From contig DATAWZ010000046.1 of assembly GCA_036266975.1 (NCBI GenBank), positions 1 through 64,000 on the forward strand: DNA of 64,000 nucleotides. Reading direction: 5' to 3'. The notes under the pieces were generated by a model that worked only from the letters and a program-made list of their open reading frames with translations, did not search any database and was not told where the DNA came from. The stretch comes from DATAWZ01 sp036266975 (lineage in GTDB: Bacteria; Actinomycetota; Thermoleophilia; Solirubrobacterales; Solirubrobacteraceae). Positions 43,620 through 51,927 of the stretch are shown piece after piece (position 1 is the stretch's first letter; the number at the start of each line of letters is the position of its first letter). Position numbers and translations under genes: made by a program.

Positions 43620-44627
43620 CTAGCCGCTGACCATCGCTCGCAGCGACTGCTTGAGCGAGCGCGTGGTCTCCAGCACGGCGGTGGGCTCGTAGCCGCAGTG
43701 GGCCATGCAGTTGTTGCACTGCTCGTGCTTGCCTCGACCGTAGTTCTCCCAGTCGGTCGTCTCGAGCAGTTCCTTGTAGGTCTTGGCGTAGTCGCCATCG
43801 GACATCAGGTAGCACGGGCGCTGCCAGCCCAGCAGCGAGTAGGAGGGGATCCCCCACGGCGTGCACTGCATGTCGACCTTGCCCTCCAGGAAGTCCAGGT
43901 ACAGCGGCGAGTGGTTCAGGCGCCACTTCCTGCGCCGACCGTCGGCGAAGGCCGCGCTGAACAGCTGTCGCGTCTGCTCGACGCCGAGGAAGTGCTCCTG
44001 GTCAGGCGCCTTCCAGTACGCGTACGCCGGGGCGACCATCATCTGGTCGACCTTGAGCTCGTCGTTGAGGTAGTCGAGCACCTGCCGCACGCTGTCGGGC
44101 GTATCGGTGTTGAACACCGTGGTGTTCGTCGTGACCCGGAAGCCGCGGGCCTTGGCCGCGCGGATCGCCTCGATCGCCTTCTCGAAGGTGCCGTCGCGGT
44201 CGACCGCCTCGTCGTGGCGCTCCTGCAGGCCGTCGATGTGGACGGCCCAGGAGAAGTAGGGCGAGGGCTTGAAGTTCTCGAGCTTGCGCTCCATCAGCAG
44301 CGCGTTCGTGCACAGGTAGACGAATTTCTTGCGCTTGATCAGCTCGCCGGCCAGCACGTGGATCTCGGGATGGATCAGCGGCTCGCCGCCGGCGATCGAG
44401 ACCATCGGCGCGCCGCACTCCTCGATCGCGTCGAGCGCCTGCTGGACGGGCATCCGCTGGCGCAGGACCGGCTCGGGGTGCTGGATCTTGCCGCAGCCCG
44501 GGCAGGCCAGGTTGCACTGGAAGAGCGGCTCGAGCTCGACGATCAGTGGGAACTTCTCGCGCCGGGCGAGCTTCTGACGGGCCAGGTACCAGCCCATGCG
44601 CGCGCTCTGTCGGATGGGTACGGGCAC
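43620..44627 (-). CDS. hpnH: adenosyl-hopene transferase HpnH, radical SAM
   Basis: A 335-residue radical SAM enzyme that adds the 5'-deoxyadenosyl group of SAM to diploptene, the first step of hopanoid side-chain extension. The cluster ligands are C38, C42 and C45 in CNLACPGCGK. The HpnH-typical ELEPLFQCN and SIAGGEPLIHPE segments and a C-terminal Cys-rich region (EQCNNCMAHCGYEP) that may bind an accessory cluster are present. GTG at 44627 gives the family N-terminus. It lies 12 bp after the ArsR-like gene and belongs functionally to the hopanoid cluster upstream. Confidence 0.95.
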   Translation of the reverse strand: MPVPIRQSARMGWYLARQKLARREKFPLIVELEPLFQCNLACPGCGKIQHPEPVLRQRMPVQQALDAIEECGAPMVSIAGGEPLIHPEIHVLAGELIKRKKFVYLCTNALLMERKLENFKPSPYFSWAVHIDGLQERHDEAVDRDGTFEKAIEAIRAAKARGFRVTTNTTVFNTDTPDSVRQVLDYLNDELKVDQMMVAPAYAYWKAPDQEHFLGVEQTRQLFSAAFADGRRRKWRLNHSPLYLDFLEGKVDMQCTPWGIPSYSLLGWQRPCYLMSDGDYAKTYKELLETTDWENYGRGKHEQCNNCMAHCGYEPTAVLETTRSLKQSLRAMVSG

Positions 44628-44639
44628 TGAGGAGCCAGC

Positions 44640-45254
44640 TTATCGGGCCTGGGCCCCGAACACCTGGTGCAGGCCCTCGCGGCCGGCGTCGCTGAGGTGG
44701 ACCGCCCGGCTGCGGTCGGCGCGACGGATCCAGCCCAGATCGAACATGCGCTCGGCGAGCGCGGCGCCGAGCGAGCCCGCGAGGTGGTGGCGCTGCTCGG
44801 ACCAGTCGACGCAGTAGCGGATCAGTGGACGGCGCCGGGGCATCGACCCGAAGTCGATCCCGAACTCCCCCAGCCGGTCGACGCCGTCCGGGGTGAGACG
44901 GTAGTCGTGGTCGAATCCCGGGGCCGACAGATGGTCCTCGCGGGCGCGATCGACGTCGAAGACGCCGTCGCCCCCGGCGAGCAGCCCGTCGCGCAGCAGC
45001 GCCGCCATCAGCTCGGTGCCGAGCATCCCGGAGATGCGGAAGTAGCGGTGGCGGCCGTGGCGCTCGACGCGCAGCAACCCGCCGTCGACCAGCCGGCCCA
45101 GGTGTGCGCTGGCCGTCGAGGCGGCCACACCGGCCTCGCCCGCGAGCACGCTCGCGGCGAGCGCGCGGCCGTCCCCGAGAGCCATCAGGATGCGCGCCCG
45201 CGCGGGATCGGACACGAGCGCTCCAACGGTGGCGATATCGGCGTCTCCAGACAT
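44640..45254 (-). CDS. ArsR-type winged-helix transcriptional regulator
   Basis: A 204-residue protein. The N-terminal ArsR helix-turn-helix (residues about 5-85) includes LVSDPARARILMAL, AGVAASTASAHLGRLVDGGL and a beta-wing HRYFRI. The C-terminal half (for example VDWSEQRHHLAGSLGAALA) is common in longer actinobacterial ArsR proteins. No metal-binding Cys pair is evident. ATG at 45254 is chosen; the upstream extension reads through repeats and is unlikely to be coding. It is codirectional with hpnH and may regulate it or the whole hopanoid locus. Confidence 0.88.
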   Translation of the reverse strand: MSGDADIATVGALVSDPARARILMALGDGRALAASVLAGEAGVAASTASAHLGRLVDGGLLRVERHGRHRYFRISGMLGTELMAALLRDGLLAGGDGVFDVDRAREDHLSAPGFDHDYRLTPDGVDRLGEFGIDFGSMPRRRPLIRYCVDWSEQRHHLAGSLGAALAERMFDLGWIRRADRSRAVHLSDAGREGLHQVFGAQAR

Positions 45255-45284
45255 GCGATCACGGTAATTGGGATACGTCCTAAG

Positions 45285-45397
45285 CCACCCCACGACCCGA
45301 TGACCGAGCAACCACCGACCCAGCCCGCGCCGCGCACGCCCAACGGTGCTCGCTTCACCACCCCACAACCCGACCAGGGAGCAACCACGCACCAACC
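45285..45397. repeat. pair of ~40-bp direct repeats
   Basis: Positions 45285-45324 and 45358-45397 share about 30 of 40 bases, both beginning CCACCCCAC and containing GAGCAACCAC or a close variant, with a 73-bp period. They lie between hpnG and the ArsR-like gene, i.e. in the promoter region of the latter. They may be operator repeats or a decayed tandem duplication. Confidence 0.5.
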
Positions 45398-45425
45398 CGG
45401 CACGAGCGTGCGGTCGAAGCCGCCC

Positions 45426-45977
45426 TCAGAACGTGAGCGGGGCGGCGTGGGCCCACCGCTCGAGCGCGGGAACCGCCGCCCGTAGCGCCCGCAGCGCGCG
45501 CAGGGCGGCGCTCGCGGTGGCCAGGGGGCGCAGCAGCTCGCGGCCGGGCACGTCGACCACGCCGCGCACAACGGCGAGCGGACGCCCGGCCGCCGCGCCC
45601 GCCAGCCAGTAGGACTCCATATCGACGGCCAGCGCGCCGTCGGCCGCGAGCGCCGCTCGCGCCGCGCCGCCGCGGACGATCCGCTCGCTGCTCACCAGCG
45701 GCCCGACCCGCGCGCCGAGGGCGGCGCCGAGCGCCTCCGGGGCCGTGCAGGGCACGACCCCGTCCGGCCCGCGGACCTCGCTGGCCACGAGCAGCGTCCC
45801 CGGCGCGACCTCGCCGGTCAGCCCGCCGCACAGCCCGAGCACGGCGAGCGGGCCGTCGCCGCCCAACCGCGAGGCCGCGCGCGCGGCCCGCTCCGGCCCC
45901 ATGCCGCTGCGCGCGACCGGCCCACAGCCCACCAGCGCCAGCCGCTCGACGCGCAGCGCGACCACCAGCTGCACCAT
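45426..45977 (-). CDS. hpnG: hopanoid-associated nucleoside phosphorylase HpnG
   Basis: A 183-residue protein of the PNP/MTA phosphorylase fold, shorter than typical. AVDMES is the ribose-binding Met-Glu motif, and the C-terminal VVDVPGRELLRPL is typical of hopanoid-associated HpnG. HpnG releases adenine from adenosylhopane to give ribosylhopane. ATG at 45977 overlaps the hpnE stop (TGATG); the frame upstream of it is a shadow of hpnE. Confidence 0.88.
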   Translation of the reverse strand: MVQLVVALRVERLALVGCGPVARSGMGPERAARAASRLGGDGPLAVLGLCGGLTGEVAPGTLLVASEVRGPDGVVPCTAPEALGAALGARVGPLVSSERIVRGGAARAALAADGALAVDMESYWLAGAAAGRPLAVVRGVVDVPGRELLRPLATASAALRALRALRAAVPALERWAHAAPLTF

Positions 45978-47272
45978 CACCCGCGGCCCAGCGCCAGCTC
46001 CGCGGCGCGGTGGCCGCTCATCACCGCGCCCTCCATCGTCGCCGGCCAGCCCGTCTGGGTGTAGGCGCCGGCGCGCCACACGCCGGGCACGCCGGTCTGG
46101 GGCCCGGGCCGGCGCGCCTGCACGCCGGGGCCGGCAAAGAAGGTGGCGGCGTGCTCGCGCGAGACCTGGAAATGCTCGACGCGGGCCCCGCGCGCCGCGG
46201 GCAGCAACTCGGCGAGCGCGGGCTCGTAGCGGGCGCGCAGCTCCTCGGAGCTCAGCTGCATCTCCTCGCGCGCGCCCGACAGCGAGAGGGCGATCGACGG
46301 CCCGCGCGCGAACAGGTACTGCACGGGCGTCTGCACCCCCGCCGCGAACAGGCCGTCGAACACCGGCCGGTCGTAGCGCAGGTGCAGGTTGACGATCGGC
46401 GAGCTGTCGAGCTCGACCGCCGCCTGGGCCATCACCGCGCCCACGCGCTGGTGCGGGAGGGCGAGGATCACCACGTCGGCCTCCAGGGTCTCCCCCTCGA
46501 TCTGCACGACCGGCCCGGGCTCGACCGCCTTCGCCGGGCAGCCCCGGCGCACGTCGACCCCGGCCGCCTGCAGCGCCGCGAGCGCCGGCCGGCCGATGAT
46601 CTCGATCAGCGGGCGCACGTGGACGCCGATGTCGCCCGCCGCGCGGTCGGACAGCAGCCCGACGCGGAACACGAACGCCCCGAGCGCCAGTGAGGCCTCG
46701 TTGGCCGGCAGGTTGAGCGTCGGCAGCGCGATCAGGTCCCACAGCGCGGCGAGCGCCCGCGGCCCCTGGCCGTGCGCAGCCAGCCATTCCCCCAGCGTGC
46801 GCTGGTCGTTGGCCGGGTCGTCGGGGTCCACCCGCGAGAGCGCCAGCGCCGCGCGCACCGCGCTCACCCGCTCGCCCACGGTCAGCCGGGGGTAGCGCAG
46901 CAGCGATTGCCCCAGATGCAGCGGGGCCGGCAGCCCGTTGCGCCAGATCGCGCACGGCGCGCGCCCCGGGCTCAACACGGGGATGCGCAGCTTGGGCTGA
47001 AGGAACGTGCCGTCCTCGCTGCCGAGCCGCGCCAGCAGCTCCCGGTAGGCGGTGCAGCAGCGCAGGAACACGTGCTGGCCGTTGTCGAGCAGGCGCCCGT
47101 CGCGCTCGAAGGAATAGACCGCCCCGCCGAGCTGGCGCCGGACCTCCAGCAACGTCACCTGCGCGCCGGCGTCAGCGAGGTCCAGTGCGGCAGTAATCCC
47201 AGCCAGCCCTCCACCGACCACGATCGCCCGCCGATAGCCAGGGGCGCCGGACCCATCCGCGGCGCCTCGCAT
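45977..47272 (-). CDS. hpnE: hydroxysqualene dehydroxylase HpnE
   Basis: A 431-residue FAD-dependent amine-oxidase-fold protein. The dinucleotide motif VVGGGLAGITAALDLADAG is near the N-terminus. LGGAVYSFERDG, DNGQHVFLRCC, and a C-terminal GAYTQTGWPATMEGAVMSG fit HpnE. It reduces hydroxysqualene to squalene. The ATG at 47272 lies one base after the hpnD stop; a TTG at 47281 would add three residues. It is the fourth gene of the coupled hopanoid operon. Confidence 0.93.
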   Translation of the reverse strand: MRGAADGSGAPGYRRAIVVGGGLAGITAALDLADAGAQVTLLEVRRQLGGAVYSFERDGRLLDNGQHVFLRCCTAYRELLARLGSEDGTFLQPKLRIPVLSPGRAPCAIWRNGLPAPLHLGQSLLRYPRLTVGERVSAVRAALALSRVDPDDPANDQRTLGEWLAAHGQGPRALAALWDLIALPTLNLPANEASLALGAFVFRVGLLSDRAAGDIGVHVRPLIEIIGRPALAALQAAGVDVRRGCPAKAVEPGPVVQIEGETLEADVVILALPHQRVGAVMAQAAVELDSSPIVNLHLRYDRPVFDGLFAAGVQTPVQYLFARGPSIALSLSGAREEMQLSSEELRARYEPALAELLPAARGARVEHFQVSREHAATFFAGPGVQARRPGPQTGVPGVWRAGAYTQTGWPATMEGAVMSGHRAAELALGRG

Positions 47273-47273
47273 A

Positions 47274-48080
47274 TCAATCAATCCCCGCCAGGCTTCGGCC
47301 CGCCACCCACGCCTTCTCCCAGGTCGGAAGCGACACGCGCCGGCGCATGATCTCCTCGGGGTGGGCGTCGATGCGGACGAGCAGGCGGCGGTAGATGCCG
47401 GTCATCGCGCGCACGCAGGCGGCGCTGCGGCGGTCGAGCAGGGGCACGAGCGCGAGGCCGCGGGCGAACCACTCGGTCGCGCGCTCGGCCTGGAAGCGCA
47501 CCATCGGGCCCGGCTGATCGCTGTGCGCGCCGTTCCAGCCGAAGCGGGCGAGCTCGCCGGCCGGCAGGTAGATGCGCCCGAGCCCGGCGTCCTCGCGCAC
47601 GTCGCGCAGGATGTTGGTCAGCTGCATGGCCACGCCGAGGTCGTCGGCCAGGCCGAGCGCCACCGGGCGCGGCCCGCGGTGGCCGAACACGCCGACGCAG
47701 AGCCGCCCGATCGAGCCGGCCACGCGCCGGCAGTAGAGCTCGAGGTCGTCGAAGACCTCGTAGCGCGCCCCGTCGAGGTCCATGCGCACCCCGGCCACGA
47801 GGTCGTCGAAGGCCTCCAGCGGGATCGGAAAGCGCGTCGCCGCGTCGTGGACGGCGGTCCGGACGAGGGTCTGCTCCTGTAGGACCCGCTCGAGCCGCGC
47901 GCGCTTCTCCTCGAGCGGCAGATCACCGTCGCCGATGTCGTCGATCTGGCGGGCCAGCGCGTAGACCGCGCACATGGCCAGGCGCTTCTCGGTCGGGAGC
48001 AGGCGAATGCCGTAGAAGAAGTTGCCCGCCTCGCGGCGGGTGATGGCCTCGCACTCGCGGTAGGCCTCCTCGGTGGTCAT
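47274..48080 (-). CDS. hpnD: presqualene diphosphate synthase HpnD
   Basis: A 268-residue squalene/phytoene synthase-fold protein. The Asp-rich motifs are RQIDDIGDG (about 44-52) and LTNILRDVREDA (about 158-169). The N-terminal REAGNFFYGIRLLPTEKR is typical of HpnD, which condenses two farnesyl diphosphates to presqualene diphosphate. ATG at 48080 overlaps the hpnC stop (ATGA). Confidence 0.94.
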   Translation of the reverse strand: MTTEEAYRECEAITRREAGNFFYGIRLLPTEKRLAMCAVYALARQIDDIGDGDLPLEEKRARLERVLQEQTLVRTAVHDAATRFPIPLEAFDDLVAGVRMDLDGARYEVFDDLELYCRRVAGSIGRLCVGVFGHRGPRPVALGLADDLGVAMQLTNILRDVREDAGLGRIYLPAGELARFGWNGAHSDQPGPMVRFQAERATEWFARGLALVPLLDRRSAACVRAMTGIYRRLLVRIDAHPEEIMRRRVSLPTWEKAWVAGRSLAGID

Positions 48081-48961
48081 GCGCGCAGCGCCCGGACGAC
48101 CGCGCGCAGGCGCTGGCGGCCGCCGGCGCGCGGCGGGCCCGCGCTCACGTCGTCGCCGGCGGCGGCGATCGCCTGCAGCGCGGCCCGGCCGCCGCCGACG
48201 AAGCCGGCCACCGCGAACCGCGCGCGGCCCTTCATGCTGCCGATCAGCGGCCGGCCGTGCTGCTGCAGCAGGGCCTGCGCGCGCTCGCGCTCGAAGGCGA
48301 TCAGCGCCGGCGCGGTCGTCGCGCCGCCGAAGCGGCGCACGTCCTGGAGCGGCAGGTAGACGCGCCCGCGCTCGCCGTCCTCGACGACGTCCTGCAGATG
48401 CTCGGCGATCTGCAGCGCGGTGCACACGCCGTCGGAGTGCGCGATCCGCTCGGGTGTGGCCAGCCCCAAGACGTGCAGCACGAGCTCGCCGACGGGGTCG
48501 GCCGAGAGGTGGCAGTAGGCCTGCAGCTCGGCGTAGGTCTCGTAGGTCGCCTTGTGCTGGTCCTGGCGGTTGGCGTCGATCAGGCGCACGAGCGGGTCGC
48601 GCGGGAGGTCGTGGGCGTGCAGGGCGGGCGTGAGCGCCTGCAGCAGCGGGTGCTGGGCGCGGCCTTCGTAGGCGCGGTCGAGATCGTGCTCGATCCAGTC
48701 GAGCAGCGCCAGGCGGTCGCCGCTGACCTCGTCGCCGGTGTCGTCGACGAGCCGCGCGTAGCCGTACAACGCGAGCAGCGCCGCGCGCTGGCGGCGCGGC
48801 AGCAGGACACTGGCGACGGTGAAGTTCTCGCTGCCGGCGCGGGCCATGAGCGCCGCCGGCGGCGGCAGCTCGGGGGCCGCGCGGATGATCGGGGAAGGCG
48901 CGGGGTGGGCGGGCTCAGCATCCCCCGACTGCGTCGGGCCGCGCCACCCGCTCAAGGTCAC
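48077..48961 (-). CDS. hpnC: hydroxysqualene synthase HpnC
   Basis: A 294-residue squalene/phytoene synthase-fold protein. SENFTVASVLLPRRQR and ARLVDDTGDE carry the first Asp motif, and ALQIAEHLQDVVEDGERG the second. The N-terminal SENF pattern identifies HpnC, which converts presqualene diphosphate to hydroxysqualene. GTG at 48961 overlaps the cyclase stop (GTGA). The first ~38 residues are Pro/Ala-rich and probably disordered. Confidence 0.93.
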   Translation of the reverse strand: MTLSGWRGPTQSGDAEPAHPAPSPIIRAAPELPPPAALMARAGSENFTVASVLLPRRQRAALLALYGYARLVDDTGDEVSGDRLALLDWIEHDLDRAYEGRAQHPLLQALTPALHAHDLPRDPLVRLIDANRQDQHKATYETYAELQAYCHLSADPVGELVLHVLGLATPERIAHSDGVCTALQIAEHLQDVVEDGERGRVYLPLQDVRRFGGATTAPALIAFERERAQALLQQHGRPLIGSMKGRARFAVAGFVGGGRAALQAIAAAGDDVSAGPPRAGGRQRLRAVVRALRA

Positions 48962-50838
48962 GCCGACTGCGCCTCCAGGCAACGCGCCAGGGCCATGATC
49001 GGGAACACCAGCCGGTACAGGTGGTAGTTGATGTAGAAGTCCGACGGGAAGCCGGTCCCGGTGTGGAAGGGCTCGTCCCACGTCCCGTCGTCGCGCTGGG
49101 TCTCGACCAGGAATCGCACCGCGCGCGTCGTCGCGCTCGAGCGGTCGTTGGCGGCGTGCAGCGCGAGCAGCGCCCACGCGGTCTGCGAGGCGGTGCTCAC
49201 CCCGCGCCCGCGCCAGGCCGGGTCGTCGTAGCTGCGGCAGTCCTCGCCCCAGCCGCCGTCGTCGTTCTGGTGCGCCACCAGCCACTTGATCGCGCGCTGG
49301 ATCGCCGGGTCCGACGGCGACATGCCCGCCGCGGTCAGCGCGGGCACAACCGCGCCCGTGCCGTACACGTGGTTGACGCCCCAGCGCCCGAACCAGGAGC
49401 CGTCCTCCTCCTGCTCGGCGAGCAGCCAGGTCAGCCCGCGCTGGGCGCTCGGCTCCGTGGCGCGGCCGAGGGCGGCGAGCATCTCGACCGCGTGGGCGGT
49501 GACGTCGGCGCTCGGGTCGTCGATGACCTCGCCGAAGTCGCAGAACGGAAGCTGGCGGCCGATCCGCTTGGTGTTGTCGGCGTCGAAGGCGCCCCAGCCG
49601 CCGCCCGAGCTCTGCATCCCCTCCAGCCACGCCGCGCCGCGGGAGATCGCCGCGCTCACGCGCTCGCGGTCGGGGTGCTCCAGGCGCAGCAGGCCGAGCG
49701 CGACCTCGGCGGTGTCGTCGACGTCGGGGTAGTAGTCGTTGGCGAACTCGAACGACCAGCCGCCGGGCGCGAGCTTGGGGCGACGCACCTGCCAGTCCCC
49801 GCCGGTGAGCACCTGCTCGTTGAGCAGCCAGTCGCCCGCGGAGAGCATCGCCGGGTGATCGCCCGGGACGCCGCCGTCGGAGAGCGCGATGACCGCCAGC
49901 GCGGTGTCCCACACCGGCGATTGACACGCCTCCAGGCGCCGGCCACGCTCGTCCTCGATGATGAAGTCCTCGATGCCCTCCAGGGCGCGCTCGAGCACCG
50001 GATGGTCGAGCGGCATCCCGCCCAGGTGCAGGGCCATGATCGAGTAGACCCACGGCGGCTGGATGCCGCCCCACGACCCGTCAGCCTCCTGACGGCGGAT
50101 GACCCACAGCTCGGCGCGGCGCATCGCAATCCGCCGCAGCCAGCGGATCGGGCGGCGCTCGTAGACGTGCAGCGCGCGGTCCAGGCGGGCCAGCCGTCGG
50201 CCCCAGGCGCTCTTCTTGCGCGGCGGCTCCCAGGGCTCGTCGCCGCCCAGCTCATCGATCGCGAACGGCAGCGGGCGGCAGGGGCGATGGGCGAGCACGA
50301 GCGAGATCGCCACGATCGTCTGGCGCGCCCAGCAGCCGAAGTCGTAGATGTTCAGCGGCATCCAGGGCGGCAGCAGGGCAACCTCGGGCGGGACCGCCGG
50401 CACGTCCTCCCAGCGCCACAGGCCGAACAGGGCCATCCAGATGTGGGTGAACACCCGCGCGCGCTGGAGCCCGCCCTGCTCGCGCACCCATACGGAGGCG
50501 ATGCGCATGTGCGGGTCCTGCGGCGAATCCCCGGCCAAGCGCAGCGCGACATAGGCCTCGATCGTCGTGGACAGGTCGCCGGGGCCGCCGGCGAACTTGG
50601 CCCAGGTGCCGTCGGCGCGCTGCTGGGAACGGATCCAGCGGGCGGCGCCCTCGGTCTCGCGGGCGGTGCGAATGTCCAGGAACTCCCGCAGGAGGAGGTC
50701 CTCGGCGTCCATCGTGACGTTGGTCTCGAGCTCGGCCTTCCACCAGCCCGCCGCGTCCTGCAGGGAGAGAAGGTGCTCGCAAGCCCGCCCGAGCGCCGCC
50801 CGCGTCTCACCCTGTGAGGCGGTGTGATCGATCAGCAC
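48958..50838 (-). CDS. shc: squalene-hopene cyclase
   Basis: A 626-residue class II triterpene cyclase of usual length. The catalytic DxDD motif is D372-V-D374-D375 (DVDDTAE). Several QW repeats are visible, for example QEADGSWGG, QEEDGSWFGRWG, QNDDGGWGED and QRDDGTWDE. It cyclises squalene to hopene/hopanol at the membrane. The GTG start at 50838 is the only good one. It heads the hopanoid operon (cyclase, hpnC, hpnD, hpnE, hpnG), all with overlapping or adjacent junctions. Confidence 0.96.
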   Translation of the reverse strand: MLIDHTASQGETRAALGRACEHLLSLQDAAGWWKAELETNVTMDAEDLLLREFLDIRTARETEGAARWIRSQQRADGTWAKFAGGPGDLSTTIEAYVALRLAGDSPQDPHMRIASVWVREQGGLQRARVFTHIWMALFGLWRWEDVPAVPPEVALLPPWMPLNIYDFGCWARQTIVAISLVLAHRPCRPLPFAIDELGGDEPWEPPRKKSAWGRRLARLDRALHVYERRPIRWLRRIAMRRAELWVIRRQEADGSWGGIQPPWVYSIMALHLGGMPLDHPVLERALEGIEDFIIEDERGRRLEACQSPVWDTALAVIALSDGGVPGDHPAMLSAGDWLLNEQVLTGGDWQVRRPKLAPGGWSFEFANDYYPDVDDTAEVALGLLRLEHPDRERVSAAISRGAAWLEGMQSSGGGWGAFDADNTKRIGRQLPFCDFGEVIDDPSADVTAHAVEMLAALGRATEPSAQRGLTWLLAEQEEDGSWFGRWGVNHVYGTGAVVPALTAAGMSPSDPAIQRAIKWLVAHQNDDGGWGEDCRSYDDPAWRGRGVSTASQTAWALLALHAANDRSSATTRAVRFLVETQRDDGTWDEPFHTGTGFPSDFYINYHLYRLVFPIMALARCLEAQSA

Positions 50839-50878
50839 GGTCGGCAGCCTAGTCGTTCGGGCGGCATCGTCACGGTCC

Positions 50879-50904
50879 GGGAGCTATCTCGATCGATAGA
50901 TCCC
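50879..50904. promoter_or_regulatory. 26-bp palindrome upstream of squalene-hopene cyclase
   Basis: The sequence has the form GGGA-N-CTATC-N6-GATAG-N-TCCC with perfect outer arms. Its nearer end lies 40 bp upstream of the cyclase GTG, in the position of an operator or core promoter of the hopanoid operon. It could alternatively be the terminator of gluQ, but no T-run follows. The regulator is unknown; the ArsR-like protein at 44640 is one candidate. Confidence 0.5.
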
Positions 50905-50923
50905 GCTGTGTGCGGGCGCCGGG

Positions 50924-50956
50924 CATGGGTGGAAAGTGCCCTCGCATGGGCGGAAA
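50924..50956. promoter_or_regulatory. two direct repeats CATGGG(T/C)GGAAA
   Basis: CATGGGTGGAAA (50924-50935) and CATGGGCGGAAA (50945-50956) differ at one base and are 21 bp apart, two helical turns. They lie between gluQ and the hopanoid operon, just upstream of the palindrome at 50879. Helical phasing suggests an activator or response-regulator site. Confidence 0.45.
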
Positions 50957-50976
50957 AACCCCGCAAACGCCGACGG

Positions 50977-51927
50977 TTACGCGATCGGAGCGAATACCGT
51001 CGGTTCTCTGGACAATCTGTCCGGGTCGAGGCGGGTTGCGAGGGCGAGCGGGGGCGTATACGGCTCGTCGGCGGCGCTCAGAGCGCTCGTGTGGGCCATC
51101 CACGCGAGGATCTGCTCGATCGTGACGTCTTTCGCGCGAAGATCGGCGAGCGTGACCGCGCCGTGGCGCTTGGCCAGGCGCCTGCCGTCGGGGCCGAGCA
51201 CGAGCGGGACGTGGGCGTAGCGGGGGGCCTTCAGGCCCAAGCGCTCGGCGAGCAGCACCTGGCGCGGGGTGCCCTCGAGCAGATCGTCGCCGCGGACGAC
51301 CTGCTCGATGCGCTGCTCGGCGTCGTCGACGACCACGGCGAGGTTGTAGGCGGCCACGCCGTCGCCGCGCCACACCACGAAGTCATCGGGGGTTCCGTGC
51401 TGCTCGCCGTGGAGGGCGTCGATGAAGGTGACCGGTTGTCGGCGGGCGTCCAGACGCCACGCGGTCGGGCGGCCACTACGCTCCTTGGCCGCGCGCTCGC
51501 GGGCGCTCAGGCGCCGGCAGGTGCCCGGGTAGGCCCCGGCTCCGCGGTGGGGGGCCGAGGCCGCCTCGCGGATCTCCTTGCGGGTGCACCAGCACGGGTA
51601 CACGGCGTCGTCGCGCTCGAGCCGCTGGAAGGCCTCGCGGTAGAGGCCCGTGCGCTCGGACTGGCGGACGGGCGGATCCTCGTCCCAGTCCAGGCCGAGG
51701 GCGCGCAGGTCCTCGAGCTGGCCGCGCTCGTGCTCGCGGCGCGATCGGGCCGGGTCGAGGTCCTCGACGCGGACCAGGAAGCGGGCGCGCGGATTGTGGC
51801 GCGCAAAGCACCACGCGAGCAGGGCGGTGCGCAGGTTGCCGACGTGCAGCGGCCCGCTGGGGCTGGGTGCGAAGCGGCCGTCGCCGCCGACGTATCCTGG
51901 AATGGTGCCCACCGCGGCGGAGATCAT
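50977..51927 (-). CDS. gluQ: glutamyl-Q tRNA(Asp) synthetase
   Basis: A 316-residue protein resembling the catalytic half of glutamyl-tRNA synthetase. It has GRFAPSPSGPLHVGNLRTAL with the HIGH-like PLHVG, the zinc-ligand region YPCWCTRKE and YPGTCRR, and the KMSKS-like RLAKRHGA. It lacks the anticodon-binding domain, as GluQ does. GluQ attaches glutamate to queuosine in tRNA-Asp. ATG at 51927 (or GTG at 51912) makes its 5' end overlap the divergent transporter gene. Confidence 0.92.
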   Translation of the reverse strand: MISAAVGTIPGYVGGDGRFAPSPSGPLHVGNLRTALLAWCFARHNPRARFLVRVEDLDPARSRREHERGQLEDLRALGLDWDEDPPVRQSERTGLYREAFQRLERDDAVYPCWCTRKEIREAASAPHRGAGAYPGTCRRLSARERAAKERSGRPTAWRLDARRQPVTFIDALHGEQHGTPDDFVVWRGDGVAAYNLAVVVDDAEQRIEQVVRGDDLLEGTPRQVLLAERLGLKAPRYAHVPLVLGPDGRRLAKRHGAVTLADLRAKDVTIEQILAWMAHTSALSAADEPYTPPLALATRLDPDRLSREPTVFAPIA

